Made by a program: the position numbers and the translations under genes
In this document: one piece after another, positions 18,837-28,953 of the stretch
Layout: every line of letters begins with the position of its first letter
Numbering within the stretch: the first letter of the stretch is position 1
The notes under the pieces: generated by a model
Database searches by the model: none
The model's input: the letters and a program-made list of their open reading frames with translations, nothing else
Told to the model about the DNA's origin: nothing
From: an uncultured Mycoplasmatota bacterium
Lineage (GTDB): Bacteria > Bacillota_I > Bacilli_A > RF39 > UBA660
Length of the DNA stretch: 64,000 bases
Assembly: GCA_900546275.1 (NCBI GenBank)
Contig: URCH01000003.1
Span: forward strand, 40,429 to 104,428
Reading direction: 5' to 3'

Positions 18837-20532
18837 ATATTTTTGCCTCCAAATTTATTTTTTTTACGCAAGAAATTACATTATTTAATTCTTCTTGTTT
18901 TAGCATTGTATTAAATGTAACTATATAAATTAATAAATCTTCATTAATTTTTACACCTTCAGAGTTAAAAACTTGTAAATATCTTATAACTTTATTTCTC
19001 GATATAATTACACCATTAAAATTGTATATCAAATTGTTATCATTATCTAAAAACAAACTATCAAGTTGTTCAATAATTCCACTGCTGTAATTTAAACCAA
19101 ATAAATTTGTGTTTTCATTTATTAATTTTAAATAATAATTTTCTTGTTCACTTTCATATTTAACAGCATTATATAACCCATATGTATCTTCTTTTTTATT
19201 TCCAAAATTTGAAGTTGAAGTCGTAAATTCACCCATTAAAACTCTCTTTGTAATACCATTTTTAGCATTCATATATTTAAATGGATTTATTCCATTAGAA
19301 ATAGCATATTTAACTCTATAAAAGTTAATATCAGAACAACTTAATCTAGATATATTATCAGAAATATACTCATAACATCCACATTCTATAGCATTATCAA
19401 GTCTTTCTAAAAGCAAATCATCTCTCGATCTAAAAACATGAAAACTAATCATATCAGATGTTTTATTTTCAAAAATATTTATACCATATTTTCTTAATAT
19501 TAAATCTGCATGTGACGCAGAATGACTAAAGAAACTACTACATTTAAGAAAAACAGTAGAAGGATTTAAATTGTGTTGGTGTAAAAATTCAATATTCTTA
19601 AAAAATGTATTGTTTAACCCCACTCTATGATTCTTATTGATAACTTTTTTCTTCGCATTATTTTTTTTGACTCTTCCTTCAAAAAACGTATTTTTTATTC
19701 TTGGAATTAAAATAGTTGGATAAAGTTTTAAAAGTTCTAAAATATTGTTTTCTTCACATTCTTGTACGGTTTTTTCAATTATTTCAGAATTTGAATGAAC
19801 TAAAATATTTATTAAGACTTCATATTTATTAAATAAAAATTCCAAATTATTTAATTTCATTGTTTCCAAGTTATTTTCTATTTTGTTATAATTTCCATTT
19901 GTTTTAAGATAATTAATTAATTCACCACTTATTTTATTATAATCTATATCATACTTACTGAAAATAGGAATTAATAATTCATCTTCTAATAAAACATTTT
20001 CTTGTAATGATTGAGTTTTTGTATATATTAATTCATTATAATTATTTACGTGTAAAAACAAATTTATCTTTTTATTTAAAGATATATTTTCATTATTTAA
20101 AAGTTCATTTATAAAATCAAATTCATCTATTATTTCCTCTTGATCTTTTATTTTTTCAATTAATAATTCAATATTAAATATTTCATTTTCAAGTTGCATT
20201 ATTAAGTCTTTATCATTAGTTTCTTTTAATTTATTTATTTGATTTTTTAATAAATTAATGCAATTAATTTGTTTGTCATCAAATCCAACATCAATTATAA
20301 CTTTCTTTACACTATCATCTAATAAAAAGTAGTTGTTTAAAAATTCTAATGTTTCTTTGTCAAATTTAAATTCAAATGTTTGACAAAGTTTATTAAATAA
20401 ATTGTAATCTAAAAAAAGAATATTTTCTAAATCACATTTTTTTAATAAATTATTTTTTTCATTAATTTGTTTCATAATTTTGTTATCATTTTCTAAACGA
20501 AAGTTCAAATAATTTAATAATTCATTTCCCAT
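18817..20532 (-). CDS. Uncharacterised 571-residue protein
   Basis: Very Asn/Lys/Leu-rich protein with several predicted coiled coils in its first 300 residues (NLLKNQINKLKETNDKDLIM, then LENEIFNIELLIEKIKDQEE). The C-terminal part has a phrase DLILRKYGINIFENKTSDMI reminiscent of the helical repeat in the 97-residue gene. No signal peptide or membrane helix. It lies two bases after the 481-residue gene and overlaps the following small gene, so the three form a unit of unknown role. I do not recognise its family. Confidence 0.5.
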   Translation of the reverse strand: MGNELLNYLNFRLENDNKIMKQINEKNNLLKKCDLENILFLDYNLFNKLCQTFEFKFDKETLEFLNNYFLLDDSVKKVIIDVGFDDKQINCINLLKNQINKLKETNDKDLIMQLENEIFNIELLIEKIKDQEEIIDEFDFINELLNNENISLNKKINLFLHVNNYNELIYTKTQSLQENVLLEDELLIPIFSKYDIDYNKISGELINYLKTNGNYNKIENNLETMKLNNLEFLFNKYEVLINILVHSNSEIIEKTVQECEENNILELLKLYPTILIPRIKNTFFEGRVKKNNAKKKVINKNHRVGLNNTFFKNIEFLHQHNLNPSTVFLKCSSFFSHSASHADLILRKYGINIFENKTSDMISFHVFRSRDDLLLERLDNAIECGCYEYISDNISRLSCSDINFYRVKYAISNGINPFKYMNAKNGITKRVLMGEFTTSTSNFGNKKEDTYGLYNAVKYESEQENYYLKLINENTNLFGLNYSSGIIEQLDSLFLDNDNNLIYNFNGVIISRNKVIRYLQVFNSEGVKINEDLLIYIVTFNTMLKQEELNNVISCVKKINLEAKIYDKRFI

Positions 20533-20534
20533 AA

Positions 20535-21980
20535 TTATATCTTCCTTTCATTTGTATTTGACAAGCAACTACTTTCTAAATTTTTTAACATTTCATTTTG
20601 ATTTTCAACAAATAATTCTACTTTTTCTTCATATTTTTTCTTTTCATCAGTAGTTAATTGTTCATATTTTTGAGGTTGAATCTGTAAAAAATTCAATATC
20701 TCATCAATATAATCTGAATTGTCATAACATGTTTTTAAAGCTTTTTCAAAATTAAGCTTTTTATCTTGTGGAGTACTCTTACATACACCAAACACTATAA
20801 TAGCATGGTTAATATTTTCATATTTTTTAACATACTTGCCAAAATTTACTCCAAATCTAGATAAAATAATTCTATTACTTCCATTCTTTATTTCTTTAAC
20901 CATATATTTTTGCAAAAACTCTTTACTATAATTATCAGTTTTTAACTTATGAGGTTCTAACGAATCATATTCCTTTGGTAACATAGTGATAACTGACTTC
21001 ATTTTTCCAATTGTATTAATACAGCTTGCTGGCATTTCATTTTCTAAGGTAGAATGGCCATTTTCACCTAAAAATATTAATAAAGTTTTAGCTTCTTTGT
21101 CATAAAAATTATCTTTCTTACTTTCTTCTATACTTGTTAATCTATAGTATAAATCATTAGCTTTATCTACAACATCTAATAACTCTTGATAATATTCATC
21201 TAAAGGTTCACCTAACAAACAAGCAGTTTCTAACGAGTCATAACATATTTTTAATTTTTTTTGAATTTCTATAACCTCACTAAAATCAGAAGAAGAAATA
21301 TTTTTGCTATATCTGTACCCTTGTGTAATATAATAATCAAAATTTTCTCTTAGTATTTTTGCTTCATTTAAACATTCTCTACACATATCAGGAATTTCGT
21401 TTTCTGCGAATTCTTCTTTTTCCTCTATAAAATCTTCTTTTATTTCAGTTTTAATTAAATTATCTTCTTTTGACTTTATTACATTTTTTAAATAATTAGC
21501 ATTATCTTTTGCAAGTTCCATTGTTAATTCATATTGCATATTCTCATCACAATTTAATGAATTTATTATTAAATCTATTTCATTGTTTGAAATAAATCTT
21601 TTAGAATGTTCATTTAAGATAGTTATTGTTTTTTTCTTATTTAAAATAATACTATTTAATTTTTCATATTGCAATTCTAGTTGATGTTTCTGATCTTTAA
21701 TTGTATCTATAATTTTGTTAATTTTTTCTTTTATCCTTTTTATTTGCCCGGAAAATACATTTGCATCTAATTTTGGAAGTGTTTTTATTAAATTTAATAA
21801 CTCAATTTTATCGTTTTCATTTAGATAACTAAAATTTTCCAATTTTACTTCATCTAACTCATCAGCTTGATACATTTTAATAAATTTATTCAATGAATTT
21901 ATTTCATTAATTATCTGTCTTAGTTGTGCTAATATATCATCTATTTGAGCCTTAGAGTTTTCTATTAATTTTTCTATCAT
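20535..21980 (-). CDS. Uncharacterised 481-residue coiled-coil protein with possible RelE-like end
   Basis: 481 residues. N-terminal coiled coil (about 1-180: AQIDDILAQLRQIINEINSL, and IKEKINKIIDTIKDQKHQLE), a Glu-rich linker, and a compact region (about 330-430: MVKEIKNGSNRIILSRFGVN, INHAIIVFGVCKST). The compact region has the beta-strand order and basic tone of a RelE/ParE-like domain, but I see no sure catalytic residues. The gene sits between tgt and the 571-residue gene with gaps of one or two bases, so it is probably co-transcribed. Function unknown. Confidence 0.5.
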   Translation of the reverse strand: MIEKLIENSKAQIDDILAQLRQIINEINSLNKFIKMYQADELDEVKLENFSYLNENDKIELLNLIKTLPKLDANVFSGQIKRIKEKINKIIDTIKDQKHQLELQYEKLNSIILNKKKTITILNEHSKRFISNNEIDLIINSLNCDENMQYELTMELAKDNANYLKNVIKSKEDNLIKTEIKEDFIEEKEEFAENEIPDMCRECLNEAKILRENFDYYITQGYRYSKNISSSDFSEVIEIQKKLKICYDSLETACLLGEPLDEYYQELLDVVDKANDLYYRLTSIEESKKDNFYDKEAKTLLIFLGENGHSTLENEMPASCINTIGKMKSVITMLPKEYDSLEPHKLKTDNYSKEFLQKYMVKEIKNGSNRIILSRFGVNFGKYVKKYENINHAIIVFGVCKSTPQDKKLNFEKALKTCYDNSDYIDEILNFLQIQPQKYEQLTTDEKKKYEEKVELFVENQNEMLKNLESSCLSNTNERKI

Positions 21981-21981
21981 T

Positions 21982-23106
<1,125 letters not shown>

Positions 23107-23143
23107 TTATAATTATATAATAATATATATATAAAAACAAGAT

Positions 23144-23171
23144 TTGACAAATTTATTTTTTTTTGTATAAT
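23144..23171 (+). promoter_or_regulatory. Promoter of the 176-residue gene
   Basis: TTGACA (23144-23149) and TATAAT (23166-23171), 16 bases apart, followed by GAAAGGGGA ribosome binding site before the ATG at 23200. It is divergent from tgt. Confidence 0.75.
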
Positions 23172-23199
23172 ATATTGCATATCTGAAAGGGGAACGTTT

Positions 23200-23730
23200 A
23201 TGAAAATAAATTTAAATGCAATTGTTACAAGAGAGCAATTGGAAAAAATGGGAATCGAAAAGTATATGGAGATTTCAAAAAAAGGAAAAATGGAAAGAAA
23301 TTATATAATTGATCATATTCCAACTATAACTGAAAATATATTACCAAAAAAAGCTCATGAGATTTCTTTTACTTCTGCAAGAAATAAAGAACTTTCTAAT
23401 ATGGAAAAGAACATATTAACTTCTTTAATTACATATTCTAACAGTGAAACTTTTTGTAATTATTTAAGTCAAGAATTTAGTAAAGATGAATTAATTCAAA
23501 TTTCAAAAATTTTAACTAAATATGTGAATATAACAAAAACTTGTAGAATATTTAATAAGGATGTTAACTTAGATTTAAGTATATTTGATCCTATTATTTC
23601 TAGAGCTGATTTAATTCACGGATTTACAGTTCCAAGTATTTATTTAAATAGATTAAATGGAATTTTGGTATATGAAAGTGAATTATTAGATAATGAACTA
23701 TCTAAAAAGAAAGAATTAATAATTAGATAA
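23200..23730 (+). CDS. Hypothetical protein
   Basis: 176 residues, not recognised. Amphipathic start (MKINLNAIVTREQLEKMGIE) and mixed helical/strand character throughout; no membrane helix or cysteine cluster. It has its own near-consensus promoter and terminator, so it is a single-gene unit between tgt and thyA. Good ribosome binding site and codon use like its neighbours argue that it is real. Confidence 0.5.
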   Translation: MKINLNAIVTREQLEKMGIEKYMEISKKGKMERNYIIDHIPTITENILPKKAHEISFTSARNKELSNMEKNILTSLITYSNSETFCNYLSQEFSKDELIQISKILTKYVNITKTCRIFNKDVNLDLSIFDPIISRADLIHGFTVPSIYLNRLNGILVYESELLDNELSKKKELIIR

Positions 23731-23752
23731 GCCTTTAATGGCTTTTTCTTTT
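23729..23752 (+). terminator. Intrinsic terminator
   Basis: Stem AAGCC/GGCTT with loop TTTAAT, followed by TTTCTTTTTG. It ends the 176-residue gene; thyA begins about 30 bases later. Confidence 0.75.
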
Positions 23753-23783
23753 TGTTTATGATACAATTATTACAGGTGATAAT

Positions 23784-24911
23784 ATGATAGATATAGATGG
23801 AAAAAAATATGAAATAAATAGAAAAACTGCTATTGTAACTAACTGGGATAAAATTTATTGTAACATATTAAAAAGAATATTAAAAAAAGGAGAATTGTGC
23901 AAAAACAGAACAGGAATTGATACTTTATCTATTGAAGGAGTATATTTTAAATTAGATGTTGGTAAATCTTTTCCTATTCTTGAAACAAAAAAAGTAGCAC
24001 TTGCTAATACAATTACAGAACTACTTTGGATATATCAAGCACAAACTAATGATGTAAAATGGCTTCATGATAGACAAAATCATATATGGGATGACTGGAT
24101 GATAGATGATGATGGTATATATCGTATATATGAACCATATATTAATGAAAATAAAAAAAATATTGTAAAAGTAAAAGACATATATGGAAATGATACTAAT
24201 CTAACTGCTAGTAGTTTAAAGGAAAATAGAACCATAAAAGAAGCTATTTACTATGGACCTGAATATGCTCATACCATTGGTACTGCTTATGGATATGTCG
24301 TTAAAGAAACAAAAGAATTTGATAATGTATTATATTCATTAAAAAATAATCCTACAAGTAGAAGAAATGTTGTATCATTAAGACAAGCTAATTTACTTAA
24401 AACTGGTGTATTAGAACCTTGTGTATGGGCAAGTACATATAAAGTTTCTAATGGAAAATTAAATATTAATGTAGATGTAAGAAGTAATGATATGCCGATT
24501 GGCAATCCATTCAATGTAACACAATATGCAATTTTACTTAGTTTACTTGCAAAAGTATCTAATTTAGAAGTTGGTAATTTAAACTGGACGATATCTGATT
24601 GTCATATATATGTTAATCAATTAGAACAAATTAAACTACAATTAAGTAGATTTGATAAATTATTAAAATGGGAAAGTTTTATAAAAAATAATGATGATAA
24701 AGAAATAATTAAAGAATATAAAAAAATATTAGAAGGTTCTGATATTGAAGAATTAATGACATTAAAGCACCTTATTACAAGAGAAAATCCAGAACTTTAT
24801 TTAAGCAACAAAGATAATTTTTATGAATTTGATAATAAAAAAGAAAATGAAGATATAAAAGTTTTAAAATATAAGTCATTACCATATATAAAAATGCCAG
24901 TAGCCCAATAA
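23784..24911 (+). CDS. thyA: Thymidylate synthase, long form
   Basis: Converts dUMP to dTMP with methylenetetrahydrofolate. Motifs in order: CKNRTGIDTLSIEG (folate/phosphate Arg loop), ETKKVALANTITELLW, NHIWDDWM, LEPCVWASTYKVSNGKL with the catalytic Cys, and VDVRSNDMPIGNPFNVTQYA plus TISDCHIYVNQLEQIK. Length 375 against about 264-280 for typical ThyA; extra sequence falls in the middle (about 120-180) and near the C-terminus. No dihydrofolate reductase gene is adjacent. Start ATG preceded by AGGTGATA. Confident. Confidence 0.94.
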   Translation: MIDIDGKKYEINRKTAIVTNWDKIYCNILKRILKKGELCKNRTGIDTLSIEGVYFKLDVGKSFPILETKKVALANTITELLWIYQAQTNDVKWLHDRQNHIWDDWMIDDDGIYRIYEPYINENKKNIVKVKDIYGNDTNLTASSLKENRTIKEAIYYGPEYAHTIGTAYGYVVKETKEFDNVLYSLKNNPTSRRNVVSLRQANLLKTGVLEPCVWASTYKVSNGKLNINVDVRSNDMPIGNPFNVTQYAILLSLLAKVSNLEVGNLNWTISDCHIYVNQLEQIKLQLSRFDKLLKWESFIKNNDDKEIIKEYKKILEGSDIEELMTLKHLITRENPELYLSNKDNFYEFDNKKENEDIKVLKYKSLPYIKMPVAQ

Positions 24912-24940
24912 AAAAAGCGCTGTTAAAGCGTTTTTATTTT
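24911..24940 (+). terminator. Intrinsic terminator after thyA
   Basis: A-rich arm, then CGCT/AGCG stem (one bulged G) with loop GTTA, followed by TTTTTATTTTG. Confidence 0.6.
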
Positions 24941-25004
24941 GTTTTTATATTCACATCAATAACCCAATGGTATCTTCTTTTATTTAAATTCTGTAACATA
25001 TATA

Positions 25005-25886
25005 TTATAATCCAAGAAATTTATAAAATCCCTTTTTTATTTTTTTCTCTTTTTTATTATTACTTGATTTTGCTTCTTCAAGTGAGCACATATAATCCAA
25101 ATATTCTCTATCACACTTATCTAAATCTTTGTTTGTAGCTTCAGGATTATTTAAATAATCGAAATAGACACCTAACTTAATTTCATTGTTATCTTCATAT
25201 CGATTACTTATAAGATCTGTTAAAACTTGTTTTTTTTCTTCTGCATCTACACAATTATGTATACTTGCTAAATTTATTAATATAATATTAATTTCAAGAG
25301 AAATTTCAAAATTAGAAAAATCATTTTGTGAATTTAATTTTTTTATTTCATAAAGACATTTATACAAATTTGCTCCTTTTACATCTTTTGCAAATAAATA
25401 TATATATTCAGCATCATTTGTTTCTATTATCGCATTTTCTAGTTTTTCTATGTTTGCTCCTTTTATATAACGAGCAAAATTATATATATTTTTAGCATTT
25501 TTTATTTCTATTATTGCATTTTCTAATTTTTCTTTATTTGTATTTATTGTTATACGAGCAAAATTAAATAAAATAAATGCATTTTTCATATTTATTACTG
25601 CGTCTTCTAATTTTTGTATATTTACACCTTCTATATTATCTATTAATGCCCCAATACATACTTCATTATTAGTTTCTATTACTTTATTTTCTAAATTCTC
25701 TAAGTCTATATAATTTATAAACTCTTAGTCATCTTTAATCAAAGAAATAAAATTAACAACATCATACATCAAATAATCACTACTAAAGGCATTTTTCATT
25801 AGAATTTCTGTTTGCCTTAAATTACTTTTTTCTTTAGCGTTTAAAAAAGCTTTTATTTTTTCATTTAATTCTTTATTATTCAACAT
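25005..25886 (-). pseudogene. Tandem 28-residue-repeat protein, interrupted by an in-frame stop
   Basis: From a good start at 25886 (GGAGA ribosome binding site upstream) the frame runs for 53 codons and meets TAA at 25725-25727. The same frame then continues open to 25005. After the stop come four consecutive 28-residue units beginning LENKVIET, LEDAVINM, LENAIIEI and LENAIIET, each ending near GANIEK or similar. An acidic, charged tail (KKEKKIKKGFYKFLGL) follows. The repeats look like a helical solenoid. No function is recognised; a single nonsense change seems to have broken the gene, although translation could restart at the ATG at 25589. Confidence 0.7.
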
Positions 25887-25968
25887 AATTTATTCTCCTT
25901 TTTTTCCAATTATTCTAATATATTATATAAATATTTTCAATAAAACTAATAACAAAAAAACTAGTTAA

Positions 25969-27309
25969 TTAACTAGCATCCTTTATAATCAAAGCATCCT
26001 TTATTTTTTCTAGATGCATTCCTCTAGAACCTTTAAGTAATATACAACAATCTGTAATATTTAAATCACTTAAAAATGTAATAACTTCTTCACTTGTATT
26101 AAAGCTTGAACAATTAACATATTTATTTATTAATTTCATATTTGTGCCTACTGTAATAACAGAAATATTATTTTTAATCTTATACTTTTTTAAAAATCGT
26201 CCTATTTTTAAATGGATTTTTTTTGAATAACTACCAAGTTCTAGAATATCACCTAATATAATTATTTTTTTATCTTTAAAATTTTTAATCATATTTAAAG
26301 AACTTATTAATGATTCATAACTAGAATTATAACAATCATCAACCAAAATTATATTATCTTTTAATAATAAAATATTATTTCTTCCTGAAATTTGTTCAAA
26401 CGTACTAATACGTTCTATTATATCTTCTATACTCATTCCATAAATTAAGCTTGTTTTAATAACAAGTAATATATTGTTAATTAATGAACTGTTTGGAATA
26501 TTAAATTTTATATTATAATTCTTATTTTTATAAATTATTGAAAAGAATAAATGTTCATATGTAGTAATTACATTATATACTTTAAACTCATTTATATTAT
26601 ATACAATATTATTTTTATTTTTTTTAATTTTCTTTAAATATTTATCTTTATTATTTAATAACAATATACCATCATTAAGACCATCTGTTATTTCAAGTTT
26701 GGCTTTTAAAATATTTTTTTGACTTTTCAAATATCCAATATGTGAAGTTCCTATATTAGTTATAATACATGTGTTTGGTAAAACCATTTTTGATAAATTA
26801 CTTATTTCATTTAAATGATTCATACCCATTTCTAAAATTATTAAATTATAAATTTCATTTAAATTAAAAATCGTCATAGGAACACCTATATTATTGTTAT
26901 AATTTTTTTTAGTATATAATATTTTATATTTTTCATTTAATACATGATATAGTAATTCTTTAGTAGTAGTTTTTCCCACACTACCTGTGATTGCTATTAA
27001 AGGAATATTTATATATTTAAGTCGTATATAATTTGAAAGAGTTCCCATAAATGATATAGTATCATCTACTTTTATTACTAAAACATCTGATGTGACAATA
27101 ACATCTTTACTTACAATAATACAGCTACATTTATTTTCTATTTCCTTTATATAATTATGTCCATCATCGTTTTTGCCTTTTATACATATAAATATATCAT
27201 TTATTTCAACTTTTCTAGAATCTATTTGAATATTACCTATCTTTTGATCTAATATATTTCCATTTATAATTTCACCATTACTTATTTTTAATATATCATG
27301 TAAATTCAC
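25969..27309 (-). CDS. murF: UDP-N-acetylmuramoyl-tripeptide--D-alanyl-D-alanine ligase
   Basis: Adds D-Ala-D-Ala to the UDP-MurNAc tripeptide, the last cytoplasmic step of peptidoglycan precursor synthesis. 446 residues. The ATP-binding motif AITGSVGKTTTKELL is near residue 110, followed by NNNIGVPMTIFNL, LILEMGMNHLNEI, DDCYNSSYESL and LLKGSRGMHLEKI, all in the order of the Mur ligase fold. Follows a class I amidotransferase gene by two bases (its own start is at 27309, the amidotransferase ends at 27312). Confidence 0.95.
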   Translation of the reverse strand: MNLHDILKISNGEIINGNILDQKIGNIQIDSRKVEINDIFICIKGKNDDGHNYIKEIENKCSCIIVSKDVIVTSDVLVIKVDDTISFMGTLSNYIRLKYINIPLIAITGSVGKTTTKELLYHVLNEKYKILYTKKNYNNNIGVPMTIFNLNEIYNLIILEMGMNHLNEISNLSKMVLPNTCIITNIGTSHIGYLKSQKNILKAKLEITDGLNDGILLLNNKDKYLKKIKKNKNNIVYNINEFKVYNVITTYEHLFFSIIYKNKNYNIKFNIPNSSLINNILLVIKTSLIYGMSIEDIIERISTFEQISGRNNILLLKDNIILVDDCYNSSYESLISSLNMIKNFKDKKIIILGDILELGSYSKKIHLKIGRFLKKYKIKNNISVITVGTNMKLINKYVNCSSFNTSEEVITFLSDLNITDCCILLKGSRGMHLEKIKDALIIKDAS

Positions 27310-27311
27310 AC

Positions 27312-27902
27312 CTATTCCCCCTTACATGACTCTATAAAACTATCAAGTAATTGTTTTGATACTATATCATATGAAATCATTGATTCGGGGTGCCACTGTA
27401 CTCCTATAATATATTTTTTGTTTGGCACTTCAATTGCTTCAATAACATTATCTTGTGAATATGCAGATATTTTTAAATCAGTATTTGATAACTTATATTT
27501 ATGCCTACTATTAACCTTAATTTTAGAACGATTTAATATTTTAAAAATTTTTGATGATGAGTCTATGTTTACAAAATGATAATCACTTTTTGAATAATGA
27601 TTATCAACTAGTTCCAAATTTCCATTAAAATATTTACCTAAACTTTGCATACCCATACATATTCCAAGAAGAGATAAATCAAATTCATAAGCATACTTTA
27701 TTACTAAAAAATCAATTGTTTCATAATCACCACCTGGTAATATAAAACCATCACAAAGTTTTAACAAAGAAATATCATAATTTATTAATGGAATAATTCT
27801 TACATTTTCAAGTATTAAATAATCACAAAGTTTTTTATTAAAAACATATACATCATTATTTTCAGTCTTATCTATTCTACATACAACTCCTATAGTTATC
27901 AT
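27312..27902 (-). CDS. Class I glutamine amidotransferase-like (gamma-Glu-gamma-aminobutyrate hydrolase family)
   Basis: 196 residues of the peptidase C26/GATase type. Catalytic triad visible: nucleophile Cys in LGICMGMQ (residue 82), and His/Glu in GVQWHPESM. Also the conserved FILPGGDYE. Relatives hydrolyse gamma-glutamyl bonds. Translation runs straight into murF, which suggests a role in wall precursor or gamma-glutamyl metabolism; this is inference from context. It begins with a short leader upstream. Confidence 0.82.
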   Translation of the reverse strand: MITIGVVCRIDKTENNDVYVFNKKLCDYLILENVRIIPLINYDISLLKLCDGFILPGGDYETIDFLVIKYAYEFDLSLLGICMGMQSLGKYFNGNLELVDNHYSKSDYHFVNIDSSSKIFKILNRSKIKVNSRHKYKLSNTDLKISAYSQDNVIEAIEVPNKKYIIGVQWHPESMISYDIVSKQLLDSFIESCKGE

Positions 27903-27943
27903 AAAAAATCACCTATTTTATTGTATGCGACAAATAAAAATAG

Positions 27944-27973
27944 AATAAAAAAATATCAATTAAATGATATTTT
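27944..27973 (-). terminator. Intrinsic terminator of yneF
   Basis: Stem AAATATCA/TGATATTT (27951-27958 and 27965-27972) followed on the minus strand by a T-rich run; it overlaps the yneF stop. Confidence 0.7.
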
Positions 27974-28190
27974 AGTCCATATATTTACTCATTGATTTCA
28001 TCATTTGATTAACTTGTTTTTGACTAGGTGTTCTACCCATTTGAGTCATCATAGCTTTAATCATTTGTTCATTAATAGGTGGATTTTTCTTTAAATATTT
28101 TTTCATATAATTACGAGCTATAAAAAATCCTATAACTCCACCTGCTATTAATCCTACTAATATTTTTAATATATCTAAAAATAATTCCAT
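27972..28190 (-). CDS. yneF: YneF family protein (UPF0154)
   Basis: 72 residues: one N-terminal membrane helix ([20 protein letters not shown]), then [19 protein letters not shown] and [15 protein letters not shown], which are the hallmark of UPF0154/YneF. Function unknown. In B. subtilis yneF lies close to lexA and sirA (yneE), and the same order occurs here. Confidence 0.93.
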   Translation of the reverse strand: MELFLDILKILVGLIAGGVIGFFIARNYMKKYLKKNPPINEQMIKAMMTQMGRTPSQKQVNQMMKSMSKYMD

Positions 28191-28241
28191 TTTATTGCCT
28201 CCTAACTTACATTTTACTAAAATTAAGCAAATATTACAAGT

Positions 28242-28661
28242 CTATATTAATGTATATTTGTTTTTTATTACAATATGCTCATCTAACCAAAAATAGTCTT
28301 CATTTTTAAAATCAACTACAAAAATACACATATTACTTGAATATATACTTCCCATGGATTTTGGATAATTCATATTTGTATTATATAAAATACAAGAATT
28401 TTTAATTGTTACTAATGATTCTTCTTTTGTTTCATTTATTAAAAATTTATCATTATTTATTTTTATATATTCAAAAAAACAGTTTTCTACTTGTTTTTTT
28501 GGTATTCTATCACATATTTGATTGAAAAGAGAAACACCATATGATAAATTTTCTTTTTTTAATTTATATAAATTTTCTAAAGTTTTATATAATACATAAG
28601 AATTGTTTTTATATACTAGGTAAAATTCTTTTCTTATGTTAAAAAGATAGTATTTTCTCAA
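28242..28661 (-). CDS. SirA-like protein (sporulation inhibitor of replication family)
   Basis: 139 residues. The start MRKYYLFNIRKEFYLVYKNN and the end MCIFVVDFKNEDYFWLDEH resemble SirA of B. subtilis, which binds DnaA domain I to block re-initiation during sporulation. Context agrees: the B. subtilis gene (yneE/sirA) is next to yneF and near lexA. Sequence similarity by eye is limited to the two ends, so identity is moderate. Whether this lineage still sporulates is unknown. Confidence 0.55.
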   Translation of the reverse strand: MRKYYLFNIRKEFYLVYKNNSYVLYKTLENLYKLKKENLSYGVSLFNQICDRIPKKQVENCFFEYIKINNDKFLINETKEESLVTIKNSCILYNTNMNYPKSMGSIYSSNMCIFVVDFKNEDYFWLDEHIVIKNKYTLI

Positions 28662-28724
28662 AAAGTATCACCTTTATTTATTTTATAATTTATTATTAGC
28701 TTTTTTTGTCAAAAAATGTTTAAA

Positions 28725-28766
28725 ATAAAAATAGTTATATAGTATTAAGAGCTACATAACTATTTT
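28725..28766 (-). terminator. Terminator overlapping the 47-residue peptide gene
   Basis: Long imperfect stem: AAATAGTTAT pairs with ATAACTATTT, with extra pairs inward (TAG/CTA). The second arm runs into TTTATTTTA on the minus strand. The hairpin includes the last codons of the small gene, so it is a compact gene end. Confidence 0.7.
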
Positions 28767-28878
28767 CAATCTTATAACTTTCTTCCATTCTAACAGTTCC
28801 AATAGCATTAACATATGTAACTCCTAAGAATACCAATATAAATAATATTATTCCTTTACTTTTAATCATTTCTCTCAT
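28735..28878 (-). CDS. Small membrane peptide divergent from lexA, putative SOS gene
   Basis: A 47-residue peptide, too short for most gene finders. It starts MREMIKSKGIILFILVFLGV, with one membrane helix (about 9-26) after a basic start, followed by a short charged tail. AGGAGAG ribosome binding site before the ATG at 28878 (a second ATG is at 28869). Its promoter contains a LexA-like operator, and it is divergent from lexA, exactly where Bacillus has the SOS cell-division inhibitor yneA. It lacks the LysM domain of YneA and may be a minimal analogue, like the small SOS membrane inhibitors SidA/DidA. Function inferred. Confidence 0.7.
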   Translation of the reverse strand: MREMIKSKGIILFILVFLGVTYVNAIGTVRMEESYKIENSYVALNTI

Positions 28879-28901
28879 ACTATCTCTCCTTCACTAAAAT
28901 A

Positions 28902-28930
28902 AGTTTATCACAAACAATTGTTCGTGTCAA
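28902..28930 (-). promoter_or_regulatory. Promoter of the 47-residue peptide gene
   Basis: TTGACA (28925-28930) and TAAACT (28902-28907), 17 bases apart, on the minus strand. The LexA-like operator 28911-28924 lies in the spacer, a position that would block RNA polymerase. Confidence 0.8.
28911..28924. promoter_or_regulatory. LexA operator 1
   Basis: CAAACAATTGTTCG matches the Gram-positive LexA box CGAACnnnnGTTCG at all but one position (A for G). It sits inside the spacer of the peptide promoter. Confidence 0.8.
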
Positions 28931-28939
28931 TTGTAATTA

Positions 28940-28953
28940 CAAACATTTGTTTG
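28940..28953. promoter_or_regulatory. LexA operator 2
   Basis: CAAACATTTGTTTG is a palindrome-like variant of the LexA box CGAACnnnnGTTCG with A/T at the two G/C positions. It overlaps the -35 box of the lexA promoter, so would give autoregulation. Confidence 0.7.
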
